Positions 1-9,612 of a DNA stretch of 37,071 bases are shown here, piece after piece. Location of the stretch: assembly GCF_020278625.1 (NCBI RefSeq), contig NZ_JADAKK010000002.1, positions 1 to 37,071 of the forward strand, read 5' to 3'. The notes beneath the pieces are model-generated. The model was not told the DNA's origin and made no database searches. It was given only the letters and a program-made list of their open reading frames with translations. A program made the position numbers and the translations under genes. The DNA comes from Wolbachia endosymbiont of Mansonella ozzardi (GTDB taxonomy: Bacteria > Pseudomonadota > Alphaproteobacteria > Rickettsiales > Anaplasmataceae). Position 1 is the stretch's first letter. Every line of letters starts with the position of its first letter.

Positions 1-214
1 GCATCATGGATCCCAGTGTTACGTACACAGCTGTACGAACATTTCAATTAGTAGATGACTTGCGTAACAGACGGTGTCATCCCAGTACCTAGGCACTTGG
101 ATCCATCTTTTCCATGATCATCAAAACGTCGTATTTTACCACAGAACAGCTACTTTTATACTCACCGATAAAATTCTTAGATGCCAGTGTCAAGCACTGG
201 GATGACAAGAAAAG
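1..214. repeat. R1 repeat, copy a (inverted relative to copy b)
   Basis: This stretch is nearly identical, by eye about 95%, to the reverse complement of 10961-11174. It carries palindromic blocks of the type CCCAGTG...CACTGGG and the shared string AAAACGTCGTATTTTA. It begins at the window edge, so it may extend further left. No coding potential is seen. From 215 to 326, between the repeat and mutS, there are only further degenerate pieces of the same palindromic sequence. Confidence 0.9.
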
Positions 215-326
215 GCCACTAGGGTGACAAGAGAAGGAGGCGCTGGGATGATGGGAAAGGGGTTATTTGGATGATATCGTTATAAAGGAACCAGCGTCAG
301 ACACTTACATTACACCCTACTCTCCC

Positions 327-2855
327 TCAACCCCTCAGTTCCTCAAACACTTCGCTTGCTCTGTCCAGTACAGAATCAGGAAAACCAGCAAGTTTTGCTA
401 CATGTATTCCATATGACTCATCTGCGATGCCCTCAACTACTTCATGGAGGAAGATTACCTCTCCGTTCCATTCTTTTATTTTCACACAAAAACATTTTAC
501 GTTGCTTAAGTATTTGCTCACTTTAGTTAGTTCATGATAATGAGTTGCAAAAATGGCGCGGCACTTGTTTACATTGTGAATATGTTCAATCACCGCCTGA
601 GCAATAGATAAGCCGTCATGTACCCCTGTGCCTCTGCCAATCTCATCAAGTATCACCAAGGAACGATCTGTTGCCTGATTGACTATGGTTGCTGTTTCAA
701 TCATTTCTACCATAAAGGTAGAATAACCAGCTGTTATATTATCTGTTGCACCAACCCTGCTGAATATCTTGTCAATTACACCAATATGTGCACTACCTGC
801 TGGCACAAATGACCCCATATGAGCTAAAATTGCGATGAGAGCGTTTTGCCTCAAGAAAGTGCTTTTTCCTGCCATATTAGGCCCAGTGATTAGATGTATA
901 CCAGCTAAGTTGATGTTATTTGCGATAAACTTATTATTAACTTCAACCACTGGGTGTCTTCCGCTGCAGATATTAAACTCTTTACTATCGTCAATGATGG
1001 GTTTTACGTAATTGTTTTGCATTGCAAGCTCTGCAAACGCAGTTCGGATATCAAGCTTTGCCAAGGCGTTTGCAGCGAGAGCAATCTTCTCAGACTCTTT
1101 AGCGATTTTACTACATAGTTCACTGAAAATTTTCATTTCCAAGCTAATCACAGCATCACGCGCCGTGAGAATCTTATTCTCCAGTTCTTTCAATTCATTA
1201 GTAGTGTAGCGCATGCTATTTGCTAAGCTTTGCCTGTGAATAAATATGTCTGAGGTTAATTTATGATTTGCTGATACTTCAATGTAATAACCAAGGATGT
1301 TATTGTGCAATATTTTCAATGCGGCAATGCCAGTCAGGTCACGATAAGATTCTCGGAGTTTGGTTATCAATTTGTTACTATTATTCAGCACATAGAATAA
1401 CTCTGATAATTCTTGGTTATATTGTGGATTGATAAATCCTCCTTCTTTTGCGGAACTTAGGTTGTTGTCAAGTAGAGCGTCATTTAAAAGCTCAAACAGT
1501 TCTTTGTGATTGCCAAGGCTTTTATGTATTGTGCTAAGTTCACTCTCATCACTGCTTGTCATCTGAGCAGTAGACGCCGGTTCTTTTCCCTTTGATTCCG
1601 GAATCAAGCACTGGAATGACATCTGAAGGTCAACTGCTGATTTTTCACTTAAGTAATAATTATGCAAGGGATCTAGCTTGGATAGAAGCTCGGACAACTC
1701 TAACGTTTTCCCAAGGCCTATTTTTAGTAGGTTCATGTCCTTTGGTGAGCCACGCCCTAACATTAAACGTGATAGTGACCTTTCAATATCTGGAATGTTA
1801 GATAATATCTCCCGTATTTTTTTGCGTCTTTCATGGCTGTTTACAAAAAATTCAACGGTGCTGATTCTAAAATTAATCGCTTTAGGACAAGCAAGTGGTG
1901 ATGCAAGCATTTGTTTGAGCAGGCGTCCACCAGAAGCTGTGACTGTGTGGTCAATAACTGAAATCAGTGAACCTTTCTTTTCATTAAATTGAGTTGAAAA
2001 CAACTCAAGATTTCTCCTTGCTGAAGCATCGATAAACATGAAACTTTGTTGCTTGTAGGGCTTTGGCAGCTCAAGCCTTGGAATGGAGCCCCTTTGCGTT
2101 ACTCTAACATATTCAAGCAGCGCACCACATGCCATAATCTCCACTTTGCTGAAGTTTCCTATAACTCTAAGCTCCCTGATTTTATAAAATTCGCACAGCG
2201 TTCTGTGAGATTTGTTGTACTCAAAAAAACTCTGGACATGCTGAGTAATTGATATTTTATAATTTTTTAAAGTTGACCTGATTTTTTCATCCTCATCTAA
2301 CTTCTCGGAAATTAATAATTCTTTTGGTGATATACGCAATAAATCACTATCTAGGGCTTTCAAATTCGTTAAAGTATAAAAAAATTTTCCCGTTGATAGC
2401 TCAAGCCAGCCAATAGCATATTCTCCATCTTGTTCAACTATGGATGCAAGATAATTATTGCTTTTATCCTCCAGCAGCGAATCTTCGATGATCGTGCCTG
2501 GAGTTATAATTCGCACTACATCACGCTTTACTATGGATTTATAGCCTCTCCTTTTTGCTTCATCAGCAGTCTCTAATTGATCGCAGATTGCAACTTTGAA
2601 TCCTAAATCTATGAGCTTGTGCAGGTAAGATTCACTACTGTGTGCCGGCACTCCACACATTGGTATGTCTTGCCCATATGAACTGCCTCTCTTAGTTAGC
2701 ACTATATTCAGCAGCTTTGCAGCTTTAACGGCATCATCGAAAAACAATTCATAAAAATCTCCCAGTCTATAGAACAACAGATGATCCTTATATTGAGCTT
2801 TTAGGTTTAAGTATTGCTCCATCACAGGAGTGTTTTTTTCTCTTATAAAGTTCAT
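327..2855 (-). CDS. mutS: DNA mismatch repair protein MutS
   Basis: MutS recognises base mismatches and small loops in DNA and starts repair as an ATP-dependent clamp. The 842-aa length is normal for bacterial MutS. The N-terminal mismatch-binding domain has the Phe-x-Glu motif (F34-Y35-E36, inside GDFYELF). The ATPase domain has a Walker A motif, GPNMAGKST, near residue 656, and a Walker B/signature region, [10 protein letters not shown], near residue 733. An unusual stretch at about residues 410-433 is encoded by a palindromic element inserted in frame (see 1556-1626); it lies in the connector/lever part, far from the active sites. The gene is transcribed alone, divergently from rnd. The ATG start fits the family N-terminus. 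I see no other lesion, so it is probably functional. Confidence 0.97.
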   Translation of the reverse strand: MNFIREKNTPVMEQYLNLKAQYKDHLLFYRLGDFYELFFDDAVKAAKLLNIVLTKRGSSYGQDIPMCGVPAHSSESYLHKLIDLGFKVAICDQLETADEAKRRGYKSIVKRDVVRIITPGTIIEDSLLEDKSNNYLASIVEQDGEYAIGWLELSTGKFFYTLTNLKALDSDLLRISPKELLISEKLDEDEKIRSTLKNYKISITQHVQSFFEYNKSHRTLCEFYKIRELRVIGNFSKVEIMACGALLEYVRVTQRGSIPRLELPKPYKQQSFMFIDASARRNLELFSTQFNEKKGSLISVIDHTVTASGGRLLKQMLASPLACPKAINFRISTVEFFVNSHERRKKIREILSNIPDIERSLSRLMLGRGSPKDMNLLKIGLGKTLELSELLSKLDPLHNYYLSEKSAVDLQMSFQCLIPESKGKEPASTAQMTSSDESELSTIHKSLGNHKELFELLNDALLDNNLSSAKEGGFINPQYNQELSELFYVLNNSNKLITKLRESYRDLTGIAALKILHNNILGYYIEVSANHKLTSDIFIHRQSLANSMRYTTNELKELENKILTARDAVISLEMKIFSELCSKIAKESEKIALAANALAKLDIRTAFAELAMQNNYVKPIIDDSKEFNICSGRHPVVEVNNKFIANNINLAGIHLITGPNMAGKSTFLRQNALIAILAHMGSFVPAGSAHIGVIDKIFSRVGATDNITAGYSTFMVEMIETATIVNQATDRSLVILDEIGRGTGVHDGLSIAQAVIEHIHNVNKCRAIFATHYHELTKVSKYLSNVKCFCVKIKEWNGEVIFLHEVVEGIADESYGIHVAKLAGFPDSVLDRASEVFEELRG
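1556..1626. repeat. Coding palindromic element inside mutS
   Basis: The two ends are inverted versions of each other: ACTGCTTGTCATCTG on one side and CACTGGAATGACATCTG on the other. The element resembles the intergenic R1 ends and the element inside truB. Read on the mutS strand it encodes the peptide beginning SFQCLIPES without breaking the frame. Protein-coding palindromes have been described for Wolbachia; assignment to that class is my inference from structure and context. Confidence 0.75.
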
Positions 2856-3118
2856 AATGTTTTTTATACGTTGATAGCTTCAACTTTGTCGTATGGATAA
2901 CATAAAATCTAAATAGAAGCCTACACAAAAGCAAGATTGCTCGTTTCTTTAGAAAACTGTACATGTGTAGTGGATCTTTTTCAGCCTCTTCTATAAGCTA
3001 TATCAGCCATGCTAAAATTATATGGAATTTTGACTTTTTGAAAAGTCTAAACTGCTGTTTGTGAAAGGTATGTATGGATATCCTTCTGTATAAGTTTGTT
3101 ATGCAGAAGATCTATTAA

Positions 3119-3146
3119 TTGCAAAATTTAATATAAGTGTTAAAAT
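3119..3146 (+). promoter_or_regulatory. Possible sigma-70 promoter of rnd
   Basis: TTGCAA (3119-3124) and TAAAAT (3141-3146) are separated by 16 bp, 24 bp before the rnd start codon. The region from 2856 to 3169, between the divergent mutS and rnd starts, shows no other feature. In DNA this AT-rich such matches arise by chance, so confidence is limited. Confidence 0.35.
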
Positions 3147-3169
3147 ATGGCTACTGAGTAAAAAAATAT

Positions 3170-4369
3170 ATGCTAATTAGTACAACGTCGGGTCTGGAAG
3201 ACATATGTGAGGAGTTGACAGCAAAAAAGCCAAATTTTATAGCAGTTGACACGGAGTTTCTTAGAAACAATTTAACCTATTATCCAAAATTGTCGTTAAT
3301 TCAAATTTCTTACGGAGGCAAGAGTTTTGTTGTAGATGCACTAGCGCCAGAAATTGATTTATCACTTATTAAGAAAATAATGCTAAATCGCGAGATAATT
3401 AAGGTGTTTCATAGCTGTCAGCAGGACATAGAATCTTTATTCACCGTATTCAAATGCATTCCCACTCCCATTTTTGATACCCAAGTTGCTGCTATGTTTT
3501 GTCATTATTATCATGACTTCATTGGTTACTCAAAAGTAGTGGAGCAATATCAAGGGGTGGTATTAGATAAAATTAAAGCTAAAAATTCAGACTGGTTAAA
3601 GCGTCCACTTTCTGAGGATCAATTAGACTATGCAATAAGTGATGTGGTGCATTTATATGACCTGCACCAGATATTGCGCAATAAACTTGAAGAAAAGAGT
3701 AGAATAGGCTGGTTTCAGGAAGAGATGGAAGCAGTGGTTGATATAAATAAGTATTTGCGTAGTCCAAAAGATGCATGGAAGAGGATTAAATTTAATTACG
3801 AAGCAAATCCAAGATTGATATTAACTGTTAAGGCAGTTAGTGAGTGGCAAGAGACCTTAGCACAGCGCTATAATATGAATCGTAATAAAATAATTGATAA
3901 TGCTCTAATAGCTGGCTTTATTGAAAAAAACGTGGAACGTGTTGACGAGATTTTAGAAGATCTTAGAAAAAACACGAAAAATATAAAAGAGGAAGACCTA
4001 TTAGAATTTATAGATATTTTCAATGAGAATGAGAAAGACTTTGTGCAGCAAGATTATACTTTGTTAAGCAGTTATGATAGATCTGTGCTTGATATACTAT
4101 CAATTATTCTAGAGAGCGAATGTAAGGAAAACGGTATATCAAGAAAATTGGTTTCGTCAAAAGATGAATTGGCTGGGTCAATATCTGGGCAGACATATAA
4201 ACTATTTAAAGGGTGGAGGTATGACTTTTTTGGCAGATCAATTGAATCACTTTTAAACGCAGGTTCAAGGTTTGAAATTTCAGTAGTGAAATCTGCAAAT
4301 AATACAACCAAGATTCGAAGTAATTTGGTGAGGGCAAATTGTAAGCTGAAATCAACTGCTGAGATTTAA
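3170..4369 (+). CDS. rnd: Ribonuclease D
   Basis: RNase D is a 3'-5' exoribonuclease that trims the 3' ends of tRNA and other small RNA precursors. The N-terminal exonuclease domain has all DEDDy residues: D27 and E29 in AVDTEF, D86 in SCQQDIESL, and Y154 and D158 in YAISDVVHLYDL. The remainder, about residues 200-380, is the region expected to hold the HRDC-type RNA-binding domains. The 399-aa length fits the family. The gene is the first on the plus strand after mutS. Its 3' end overlaps the 3' end of the convergent coaE by 18 nt. No strong Shine-Dalgarno sequence precedes the ATG. Confidence 0.93.
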   Translation: MLISTTSGLEDICEELTAKKPNFIAVDTEFLRNNLTYYPKLSLIQISYGGKSFVVDALAPEIDLSLIKKIMLNREIIKVFHSCQQDIESLFTVFKCIPTPIFDTQVAAMFCHYYHDFIGYSKVVEQYQGVVLDKIKAKNSDWLKRPLSEDQLDYAISDVVHLYDLHQILRNKLEEKSRIGWFQEEMEAVVDINKYLRSPKDAWKRIKFNYEANPRLILTVKAVSEWQETLAQRYNMNRNKIIDNALIAGFIEKNVERVDEILEDLRKNTKNIKEEDLLEFIDIFNENEKDFVQQDYTLLSSYDRSVLDILSIILESECKENGISRKLVSSKDELAGSISGQTYKLFKGWRYDFFGRSIESLLNAGSRFEISVVKSANNTTKIRSNLVRANCKLKSTAEI

Positions 4370-4954
4370 CGAGTCTACTATATCTTTTATTTGAGAAAGG
4401 ACGTGTTCTTTACTTGCACTATTGTCGATGGTAAAGTTACTCATCTGCCTTTTTTCTGCAATGGGTAGCTGGATATTGAAAATTAGATCCAGCTTTCCTT
4501 TATCTATATTACGTTCATTAAGTCTTTGAGCTTGCACAGCACTATCTGCATGGACAAAAACGATAAAGTCGCAATATAAACGAAATCTCGTTTCCAGCAG
4601 GAGTGGAACATCCAGAACTAGAAGTTTTCTATCGGTCTTTTCTTCCTGAGCAATAAAAATTTCTAGCTCACTTCGCACAGCGGAATGAACTAAAGATTGA
4701 AATCGCTTCCAATTTTCATCATGGACTAAGAAATATTTAGACAATACCTCCTTGTCTATTTCACTATTTACTACTACTCCGGGAAAGTTTTCTTTTGCGT
4801 AGCTTATTATGCTCTTATCTACTTTGTAAAGCTGATGTACAATGGAATCAGCGTCAAACACAGCAGCACCAAACCCTTTAAAACAATTGGCTACAAAACT
4901 CTTTCCTGCCCCAATTCCACTTGCTAAACCTATAATCACAAGCAAAAAACACAT
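4352..4954 (-). CDS. coaE: Dephospho-CoA kinase
   Basis: CoaE phosphorylates the 3'-hydroxyl of dephospho-CoA, the last step of coenzyme A synthesis. The P-loop GLASGIGAGKS lies at about residues 9-19, followed by the family-typical DADSIVHQLY segment and a DVPLLLE block near residue 118. The length of 200 aa is normal. The family consensus usually begins at MIIGL, so translation may start at the GTG codon for residue 6 rather than at the first ATG. The gene converges with rnd and overlaps it by 18 nt, so neither stop codon can have drifted far. Confidence 0.94.
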   Translation of the reverse strand: MCFLLVIIGLASGIGAGKSFVANCFKGFGAAVFDADSIVHQLYKVDKSIISYAKENFPGVVVNSEIDKEVLSKYFLVHDENWKRFQSLVHSAVRSELEIFIAQEEKTDRKLLVLDVPLLLETRFRLYCDFIVFVHADSAVQAQRLNERNIDKGKLDLIFNIQLPIAEKRQMSNFTIDNSASKEHVLSQIKDIVDSLNLSS

Positions 4955-5081
4955 AACTACATCTATAGTAGCCGCTCTTTGTTTACATGTCTATTTAAAA
5001 CCCAAATTTGGCTGTAGAAGTTCTGACAATGTCAAGAGAAAATAAACAGCTATTATTTTTTTAGTAATTAAGTAAAATAGA

Positions 5082-6506
5082 ATGAAAGATTATGAGGAAG
5101 CTTTGAAAAATAAGATAAAAAAAATAATGATTTCAGGAAAGGAAGTGTGGCAAATCATTGAGGGCGGCAAAGGTATTGCGATTAGTGATGGAAGATCAAG
5201 TGGAGCATTTGCTGCAGCAGATGCTGTGGGTACATTCTCTGGTGCAAATGCTAAGCTTATTGATGGTAACGGCGAATTAGTACCATTGATTTACAAAGGC
5301 AAAACAAGAAATGAAAAGCATGAGGAATTGATTAAATATAGTATCGAGGCTGGAGTTAGTCAGGCAAGAATAGCGAATAAAATATCACAGGGCCGTGGAA
5401 GAGTACATATGAATGTGCTTTGGGAGATGGGAGCAGCAGAACGTGTACTTCATGGTATATTAGAGAAGGCAAAAGGCTTAGTTCATGGTATTACCTGCGG
5501 TGCTGGCATGCCTTACAGGCTCGGAGAAATTGCAGCCAAATATCAGGTTTATTATTACCCTATTATCTCATCAGTACGCGCTTTTAAAGCATTATGGAAA
5601 CGTGCTTACCAAAAAGTATCTTCTTCTTTGCTTGGTGGAGTAGTGTATGAAGATCCATGGCTTGCTGGAGGACATAATGGACTCAGTAATAGTGAGGACC
5701 CAAAACTTCCACAAGCTCCATTTGAGAGGGTTGTAGAACTTAGATCTTTCATGAACGAGATCGGTCTTTTGAAAACGCCAATTATTATAGCGGGGGGAGT
5801 ATGGCATTTAAAAGATTGGGAACGTTGGTTTGACAATTCACAAATTGGACCAATAGCTTTTCAGTTTGGCACTCGTCCACTTTTGACGAAGGAAAGTCCA
5901 ATTTCTACTGAATGGAAAAAGAAGCTACTCACTTTAGAAGAAGGTGACGTATTTTTGAATAAATTCAGTCCAACAGGGTTTTACTCATCTGCAGTAAGAA
6001 ATAACTTCATACGTGAGTTACAGGAACGGAACTCACGTCAAGTAAGGTTTTCAGAGAGTGCTAGCGAAGAGTTCAATAGTGAATTTGCAATTGGTGCAAG
6101 AGGTAGAAAGATTTACCTCACAGCAAAAGATAAAGAACTGGCAAATACGTGGACTAGGGCAGGATATACAGAAGCAATGAAAACTCCAGATACAACTGTG
6201 ATTTTTGTGACGCCAGACAAATTTGCGGAGATAAGACAAGATCAGATCAATTGTAGGGGATGTTTGAGCCATTGTCTGTTTAGCAATTGGAAAGATCATG
6301 GTAACCATTCAACAGGACGAAAGCCGGATCCACGGAGTTTCTGTATACAAAAGACACTACAAAACATTATACACGATGGTAATATTGAGAACGAACTCAT
6401 GTTTTCCGGACACAATGTGTATAAATTCAAGCAGGATCCGTTTTATGAGAATGGCTATGTACCGACGGTAAAAGAGTTGGTGGAAAGAATATTGACTGGA
6501 TATTAA
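5082..6506 (+). CDS. Nitronate-monooxygenase-family FMN protein
   Basis: This belongs to the 2-nitropropane dioxygenase/nitronate monooxygenase family of FMN-dependent TIM barrels, which oxidise alkyl nitronates or act as NAD(P)H flavin oxidoreductases. Visible signatures are the GITCGAGMPYR segment in the middle and IIIAGGVWH near residue 237, the expected FMN-phosphate loop. At 474 aa it is about 100 residues longer than the usual 320-360. The extra C-terminal part has a cysteine cluster, CRGCLSHC, near residues 391-398, and another Cys near 424. The physiological substrate is not evident. It stands alone, about 130 bp downstream of the coaE start. Confidence 0.8.
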   Translation: MKDYEEALKNKIKKIMISGKEVWQIIEGGKGIAISDGRSSGAFAAADAVGTFSGANAKLIDGNGELVPLIYKGKTRNEKHEELIKYSIEAGVSQARIANKISQGRGRVHMNVLWEMGAAERVLHGILEKAKGLVHGITCGAGMPYRLGEIAAKYQVYYYPIISSVRAFKALWKRAYQKVSSSLLGGVVYEDPWLAGGHNGLSNSEDPKLPQAPFERVVELRSFMNEIGLLKTPIIIAGGVWHLKDWERWFDNSQIGPIAFQFGTRPLLTKESPISTEWKKKLLTLEEGDVFLNKFSPTGFYSSAVRNNFIRELQERNSRQVRFSESASEEFNSEFAIGARGRKIYLTAKDKELANTWTRAGYTEAMKTPDTTVIFVTPDKFAEIRQDQINCRGCLSHCLFSNWKDHGNHSTGRKPDPRSFCIQKTLQNIIHDGNIENELMFSGHNVYKFKQDPFYENGYVPTVKELVERILTGY

Positions 6507-6524
6507 ATTAGTGGCTATTGTAGG

Positions 6525-6583
6525 AATTTTCACCTTATAAAATTTCACTATCTGTTTTAACAAGTTTTTCTGCCATACCCTGA
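6525..6583 (+). repeat. 59-bp direct repeat, left copy
   Basis: It matches 7538-7596 with few differences and the same length; both end in TGCCATACCCTGA. The two copies flank the broken Rpn gene in direct orientation, about 70 bp and 49 bp from its ends. Confidence 0.85.
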
Positions 6584-6652
6584 ACGAATATCAAAAAGGA
6601 TTAAATATTCCTGCAGAATAGTGTATAATTATTAATCTTTAATCTAAGCACT

Positions 6653-7489
6653 ATGACTTTTTCTAAATTTCTCGATCCAAAATTGGACTTAACCTTCAAG
6701 AAAATCTTTGGTACTGAAAAAAATAAGAACATCCTTATTAATTTTTTGAACGATATTTTAGGATGTACTGAAGTTAATGTTATACAAGAAATAGAGTTCA
6801 TTAGTACCATTATGAACCCTGAAATTACCTCTGAGAGACAAAGTGTAGTTAACGTTCTTTGCCAGGATTCTGTTGGTAACAGATTTGGTCAAAATGCAGC
6901 TCACTCGCGACAAGGGCTTTGAAAAACGAGTCCAATATTATGCTGCAAAAGTCTACTCAAGACAGTCTGGTAGGTACTCTAACTTACAGGAGATTTTCTT
7001 TATTGCAATATCGAGTTGTATTTGATTTCTGGTAAGCCTAATTACATATCTAGCCGTGCTATAAGAGATGATGAAACTAATGAGCACGACTTAAAGGATT
7101 TTCAATTTGTATTCATAGAACTGACGATAAAAATAAAGTAGAGCAATTAACAAGCACAGTGGAGCGCTGGTGTTTCTTTTTTTAAGTATGCAGAAGAAAT
7201 AACAGATGAAGATTAAAAAAAGATAGCAGAAGAATCGCCCATAATAAAGCAAGCGTATGATGAATTAGACAAGTTTCATTGGAATGAAAAAGATCTGACA
7301 GCGTATTAAGAAAGAATAATGGACCTGTACAAGGAGGAAGCTATCCTCGAACAGAAACTTGAAGAAGGCATAGAGAAGGGAAAAATTAAACTGGCAAAAA
7401 ACTTACTTAAAGCTGGTGTGTCTGTTGGCTTAATAGCTGGATCTACTGGTCTTACTCAAGCTGAAATTTTACGACTTAAGCAAACCTAA
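6653..7489 (+). pseudogene. Rpn-family recombination-promoting nuclease/transposase, broken
   Basis: The first 89 codons, beginning MTFSKFLDPKLDLTFKKIFG, match the start of the PD-(D/E)XK Rpn/transposase family that is abundant in Wolbachia. The rest is spread over other frames: LTRDKGFEKRVQYYAAKVYS around 6900-6950, EHDLKDFQFVFIEL near 7080-7125, FFKYAEEITDED near 7175-7215, and the family tail KLAKNLLKAGVSVGLIAG ending at the stop at 7489. Several frameshifts and in-frame stops separate the pieces, so no full product can be made. In related proteins the N-terminal domain carries the nuclease residues and the C-terminus the charged repeat tail. It is probably a relic of a small mobile gene, as it lies between two direct repeats. 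Confidence 0.9.
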
Positions 7490-7537
7490 GTATTACGGTT
7501 TTCTTTAGGGTTCTTTAGTGATTTGGCTGTCATAAAA

Positions 7538-7596
7538 AATTTTCACCTTATAAAATTTAACTACCTGCTTTAACAAGTTTTTCTGCCATACCCTGA
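7538..7596 (+). repeat. 59-bp direct repeat, right copy
   Basis: Second copy of the sequence at 6525-6583, in the same orientation, just after the last codon of the Rpn remnant. The two copies delimit a unit of 1,072 bp. Confidence 0.85.
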
Positions 7597-7738
7597 TTAG
7601 GATTAGACCTAAGCTGACAAGAAGGCGTAAAACTACACGGAAAAGTAAGCATCAGTGGTAGAGAACTGCTAAATTTTTATTGACTTGTTTGTAAATTATG
7701 GTAACTACCTAGGAATTAGTGAGTGATGGTCATACAAT

Positions 7739-9547
7739 ATGAGTGTTAAGGTAAAAGATGAGCAACCATATATAAAAAATGTTTTTGATCTTTGGGATCC
7801 TTTCGAAGGATTGCGTCCTAAAGTGCCTGGTGATCTGTTAGATAGAAAAACTTCTAATAATTATCAGGCAGAAGGGAATGGTAGTCAATGGAACCCTAGG
7901 TTAAAAAGAAAACTTGAAAGTGACATTACAGATGGAGGTAGTAACCCACAAAAAAGACCCAGTGTGGGTGGAGATTGGCCAACAGTAAGTGATTACCAGC
8001 AAACTTTTAGTAGTACTTGTTCAGTACGATCAGAATCTGATAATTACACAGGCAGAAGTTGTAATCAAGAAATACCAGATAGTACAAGTAAGTGCAGTAC
8101 AGAAACTGAGGAAGATGTTGGAGAAAATGTAAGTGACGGATGGGGCCCATGGAATGTTAATCAAACAACTGATTGGCCAAACGAAAGTGGTAAAGTGATA
8201 GGTACTAATTCTGAAGAATGTAACCCGCCACCAGATATTAATTCTGATTATGGTAGTTGGGGCCCGCTACAAAATAACGATTCAATGAGCGACCATTCAA
8301 ACGAAAGTACTGACTCAAGTGATTCCGACTCAGAAGGAGACTCAAGTGGCAGTTTAGATTATTTTTCTCTTCTGGAATTCTTAAGAAAAAGCTCACCGTT
8401 AGCAGAAATATCATTAACTGAAGATGAAAAGGAATTAATTAAGGATTTTTATGAGAAGATAAAAGATATTAGGGAAAAAAACGACCAAGAAGACCGAAAG
8501 AGTTTGTATAATCAGAGTATAAATTGTACAAGAAATGCTTTAAAGCGTATAAAAGATTTAGTAGATAATTTGCCACAAAAGATAAGGTTGAACTCACTCT
8601 GTGATGATTGTGAAAATACTGTGTCGGGTTTAGTAATTGAAACGGTACTAGATACTTTGGGTCGTGTTCCTGTTGTAACATTTTCAACAATTATGCATTT
8701 CGGGCTTGACGGTCCATGTGAAAGCGCATTGGATGATCCAGATAGCGTAAAAGCTGTAGTTGATATTGTCCGTAAGTTAATTGTAAATGGTGGAAGAATA
8801 AAATTGAAACCACACTCTTATGATGAGGATGAAAGACTATGTAGGATGATAGGGGGAGATATGATCTTTGAGTTTACTGAAAAGCGTGAACAAATCTATG
8901 CTGCCCTCTTAAGAGCAGCATATGGTGGCATAGTAAACAAGGGTATACAAGTTCAAAAAGACAATTTAGTAGTAGATGTAGACAACTTTTACTTTTATAC
9001 AAAGTATCCGCAAGGTAGCACTGTTGAGGTTGCAAAAGTTGTAAACGGTCTAAAAAAAGCTATAAATGACCTAAAAAAAGTTACAAATGATCTCAAAATA
9101 GAAGAGTTAAATTTTAAATACTATGTATTTCGTATTGGAGAAAGTATAGTAAGATTTGAAGAAGACAAAGATGAAAAAAGAAACTATACAGATGTCTTAC
9201 AAGGTAGCATTGAAATGTCTTTTACTACCAAGGCAGGGAAGATCAGTATCCATTTATACCCCAGCAGTACAGAAACAAAGGATGGAAAAACAGAAAATAA
9301 GGGAATAAAAGTAGAAATTGACGAGGAGAATAAAATAAGATTCTTCCAGTTAAAGGATGAGGAGAAAAAAAACTTAGGCAAAAACTATCTCCTCGAAGGA
9401 AAAAGCGTTGCGGATGTCATAGCCAAGAGTCTTGAGAAAAATGGCGATGTATCTACAAGTTCTGCAAAAGCATTAAGTAATCCCATTACCTATATGAAAC
9501 AAATTTTCTTGGACCGATCACGAAAAGCAGATATAAGGTCTATGTGA
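7739..9547 (+). CDS. Unknown 602-aa acidic protein
   Basis: I do not recognise this protein. It has no signal peptide or membrane segment. Residues 1-205 are Ser/Asn/Asp-rich and probably disordered, with two similar Trp motifs: DGWGPWNVNQTTDWPNES (133-150) and GSWGPLQNNDSMSDHSNES (172-190). A pure acidic/serine tract follows (191-205). A basic stretch, LKRKLESD, at 55-62 could be a nuclear-localisation-like signal, but that is speculation. From about residue 206 on it looks globular and helical, with an internal repeat of the type LKKAINDLKKVTNDLK near residue 440. It stands alone between the Rpn relic and the convergent mnmA. The ATG is weakly supported by a ribosome site. A host-directed effector is one possibility, from composition alone. 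Confidence 0.8.
   Translation: MSVKVKDEQPYIKNVFDLWDPFEGLRPKVPGDLLDRKTSNNYQAEGNGSQWNPRLKRKLESDITDGGSNPQKRPSVGGDWPTVSDYQQTFSSTCSVRSESDNYTGRSCNQEIPDSTSKCSTETEEDVGENVSDGWGPWNVNQTTDWPNESGKVIGTNSEECNPPPDINSDYGSWGPLQNNDSMSDHSNESTDSSDSDSEGDSSGSLDYFSLLEFLRKSSPLAEISLTEDEKELIKDFYEKIKDIREKNDQEDRKSLYNQSINCTRNALKRIKDLVDNLPQKIRLNSLCDDCENTVSGLVIETVLDTLGRVPVVTFSTIMHFGLDGPCESALDDPDSVKAVVDIVRKLIVNGGRIKLKPHSYDEDERLCRMIGGDMIFEFTEKREQIYAALLRAAYGGIVNKGIQVQKDNLVVDVDNFYFYTKYPQGSTVEVAKVVNGLKKAINDLKKVTNDLKIEELNFKYYVFRIGESIVRFEEDKDEKRNYTDVLQGSIEMSFTTKAGKISIHLYPSSTETKDGKTENKGIKVEIDEENKIRFFQLKDEEKKNLGKNYLLEGKSVADVIAKSLEKNGDVSTSSAKALSNPITYMKQIFLDRSRKADIRSM
9049..9096 (+). repeat. 21-bp tandem repeat inside the 602-aa gene
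   Basis: Two adjacent 21-bp units of the form CTAAAAAAAGYTAYAAATGAY are followed by a partial third. They encode the heptad-like peptide LKKAINDLKKVTNDLK, a likely short coiled coil. Confidence 0.7.
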
Positions 9548-9612
9548 TGACGTTAGTGTTTTTTCTTAGAAAGTTGTACAGCAAGCGCTCTAACGCTAAT
9601 GGGACCTTTGAG

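Noticed and set aside
7739..9547. Possible cytoplasmic-incompatibility factor (cifA/cifB)
   Set aside because: The sequence does not resemble the CifA N-terminus, no cifB-like partner gene or deubiquitinase motif follows, and the next gene is the convergent mnmA.
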